Assembly (NCBI RefSeq): GCF_001908375.1
Contig: NZ_CP017241.1
Location: 2,421,001-2,485,000 of the forward strand
Reading direction: 5' to 3'
Source: Rhizobium etli 8C-3
GTDB taxonomy: Bacteria; Pseudomonadota; Alphaproteobacteria; Rhizobiales; Rhizobiaceae
DNA length: 64,000 nt
The number at the start of each line of letters is the position of its first letter. The stretch's first letter is position 1. A program made the translations under genes and the position numbers. This document shows positions 63,255-64,000 of the stretch, in pieces. Below the pieces are notes generated by a model. It was not told the DNA's origin and did not search any database. It saw only the letters and a program-made list of their open reading frames with translations.

Positions 63255-63900
63255 GATAGCTCTCCCAGGCATCGATCGAAACCGTAAGCGATGGGTCGGC
63301 GCCCACGCCCCAGATTTCCCTGCCATCGAAAACAACGGTATAGACCCATTGCGGGTTCTCGCCCTTGCCATGCGCATTGTCGTCCGGGAACACGAACGAG
63401 CCCTGCACAGCCTCGACCACGCCGATCCTGGCACGCGCATAGCGCGGCAGCCGGGTATGCGTTTCCGGATTGAAGTTTTTTGTCCGGACCTTCTCGCCGA
63501 CAGCAAAGCGCGCAGCGGCTTCCACCGGACGGTCGCAAGCGCCGCCGCGCGCCAGAACGCTTGCAACCATATCCGCCTTCAGAATCCGTTTCGGCACCGC
63601 TGCAATCATCTGCTTGTGGCCGACATCGATTTCGGCAGCCGTTGTGAATCCGTGCCGATCAAGCAGCACTTCCAGCGCCCGAATCCATATTTCGTAATAG
63701 CTCGCGGAGAGATAATCAGCAGGCGGAATATTCTCGCGCGCATGCCGGCTCTCGTCGATCGTCCAGGCACCGAAGGCACCGCATGATAGCGTCAGTCCAA
63801 GCGCACGCTTTTCCCACTCGGCATGGAAATACGGCTCGTCCTTTTCAGCCGCGACCGGCCCGAACCCCATCTGTCCACCAAGGTCGTGCGGCCCGTTCAC
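63241..63900 (-). CDS. nthB: Nitrile hydratase beta subunit
   Basis: 219 residues of the beta subunit, which with alpha hydrates nitriles to amides. MNGPHDLGGQMGFGPV at the N-terminus is diagnostic, and the C-terminal SH3-like barrel is present (FAVGEKVRTKNFNPETHTRLPRYARARIG). It starts at GTG 63900, overlapping the alpha stop by GTGA. It overlaps the accessory gene by 14 bases at its 3' end. The metal (Fe or Co) is set by the alpha subunit, which is mostly outside the window. Confidence 0.92.
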   Translation of the reverse strand: MNGPHDLGGQMGFGPVAAEKDEPYFHAEWEKRALGLTLSCGAFGAWTIDESRHARENIPPADYLSASYYEIWIRALEVLLDRHGFTTAAEIDVGHKQMIAAVPKRILKADMVASVLARGGACDRPVEAAARFAVGEKVRTKNFNPETHTRLPRYARARIGVVEAVQGSFVFPDDNAHGKGENPQWVYTVVFDGREIWGVGADPSLTVSIDAWESYLEPL

Positions 63901-64000
63901 GCGGCGGCTCCCGGAGCAGAAGCAACTGCCGTCCCGATCATCGCATCGCGGCTGACGAGACCGGCAAGTTGCTGCTCGCTCAGACCTTCCGTTCCCTCGG
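63897..64000 (-). CDS. nthA: Nitrile hydratase alpha subunit, C-terminal fragment
   Basis: Only the last 33 codons are inside the window, ending at 63897. They read GLSEQQLAGLVSRDAMIGTAV, matching the alpha-subunit C-terminus. The metal-binding CxxCSC region lies beyond the right edge. It is the first gene of the three-gene nitrile hydratase operon as far as seen. Confidence 0.8.
   Translation of the reverse strand, partial: EGTEGLSEQQLAGLVSRDAMIGTAVASAPGAAA

Overview
The window reads as chromosomal DNA of an alphaproteobacterium of the Rhizobiaceae (Rhizobium/Agrobacterium type). This rests on dense high-GC coding, frequent GTG and TTG starts behind strong GGAGG sites, and families typical of the group. 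Those include a GlxA-type AraC regulator, PleD-like double receivers, a receiver plus HisKA_2 kinase, FixJ- and FixK-like regulators, entericidin and SPW-repeat proteins, and GGAAC/GTT stress-promoter motifs. No rRNA, CRISPR array, replication origin or intact mobile element is visible. The genus is inferred from general knowledge; no search was run.

Layout. 0-1.6 kb is decayed accessory DNA: a small XRE regulator, a leftover C-terminus of a second one, direct repeats and possible IS21-type end repeats. 1.6-16 kb is ordinary chromosome: GlxA regulator, a PleD-like diguanylate cyclase beside a receiver-only paralog, an MscS-family channel, a DUF924 protein, a receiver-histidine kinase, two drug/metabolite exporters, and a run of small envelope or stress proteins. 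16.1-33 kb is bounded by a degenerate tRNA-Lys 3' half and an intact tRNA-Lys(CTT) in the same orientation, which suggests an old tRNA-targeted island. It holds a DUF2950/DUF3300 pair, a compact run DUF3302-HlyD-SulP-PPK2-AI-2E, a wrecked tnpB, a FixJ-like regulator, a cyclase-like TPR protein, a FixK-like regulator and a lipoprotein hydrolase.

33-44 kb is metabolic. A complete Fe3+-type ABC transporter operon continues into an exonuclease/phosphatase-type protein and a NUDIX hydrolase. It is followed by an aldo/keto reductase, an aminotransferase, an IS3-family scrap with a methyltransferase, and ilvC. 44-56 kb is rich in regulator/target pairs: TetR and AraC near a glyoxalase-like protein and an alcohol dehydrogenase, an AsnC-type regulator divergent from a racemase, a MarR-acetyltransferase fusion, TetR with an MFS exporter, and HxlR divergent from a QorB-like reductase. 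An NDH-2-like oxidoreductase and pdxJ lie among them.

56-64 kb holds a MerR-LuxR fusion regulator, a RecD-like helicase, a DUF922 protein, an ABC-F ATPase, an ECF sigma/anti-sigma module with a secreted COG4315 protein, and the end of a nitrile hydratase operon that runs off the right edge.

No single clearly new system stands out. The best leads are the tRNA-Lys-bounded island and its operon, the receiver protein with Asn in place of the phospho-acceptor Asp, the orphan FixJ-like receiver with Met for the conserved Lys, the MerR-LuxR fusion, and several sharp palindromes beside regulators.
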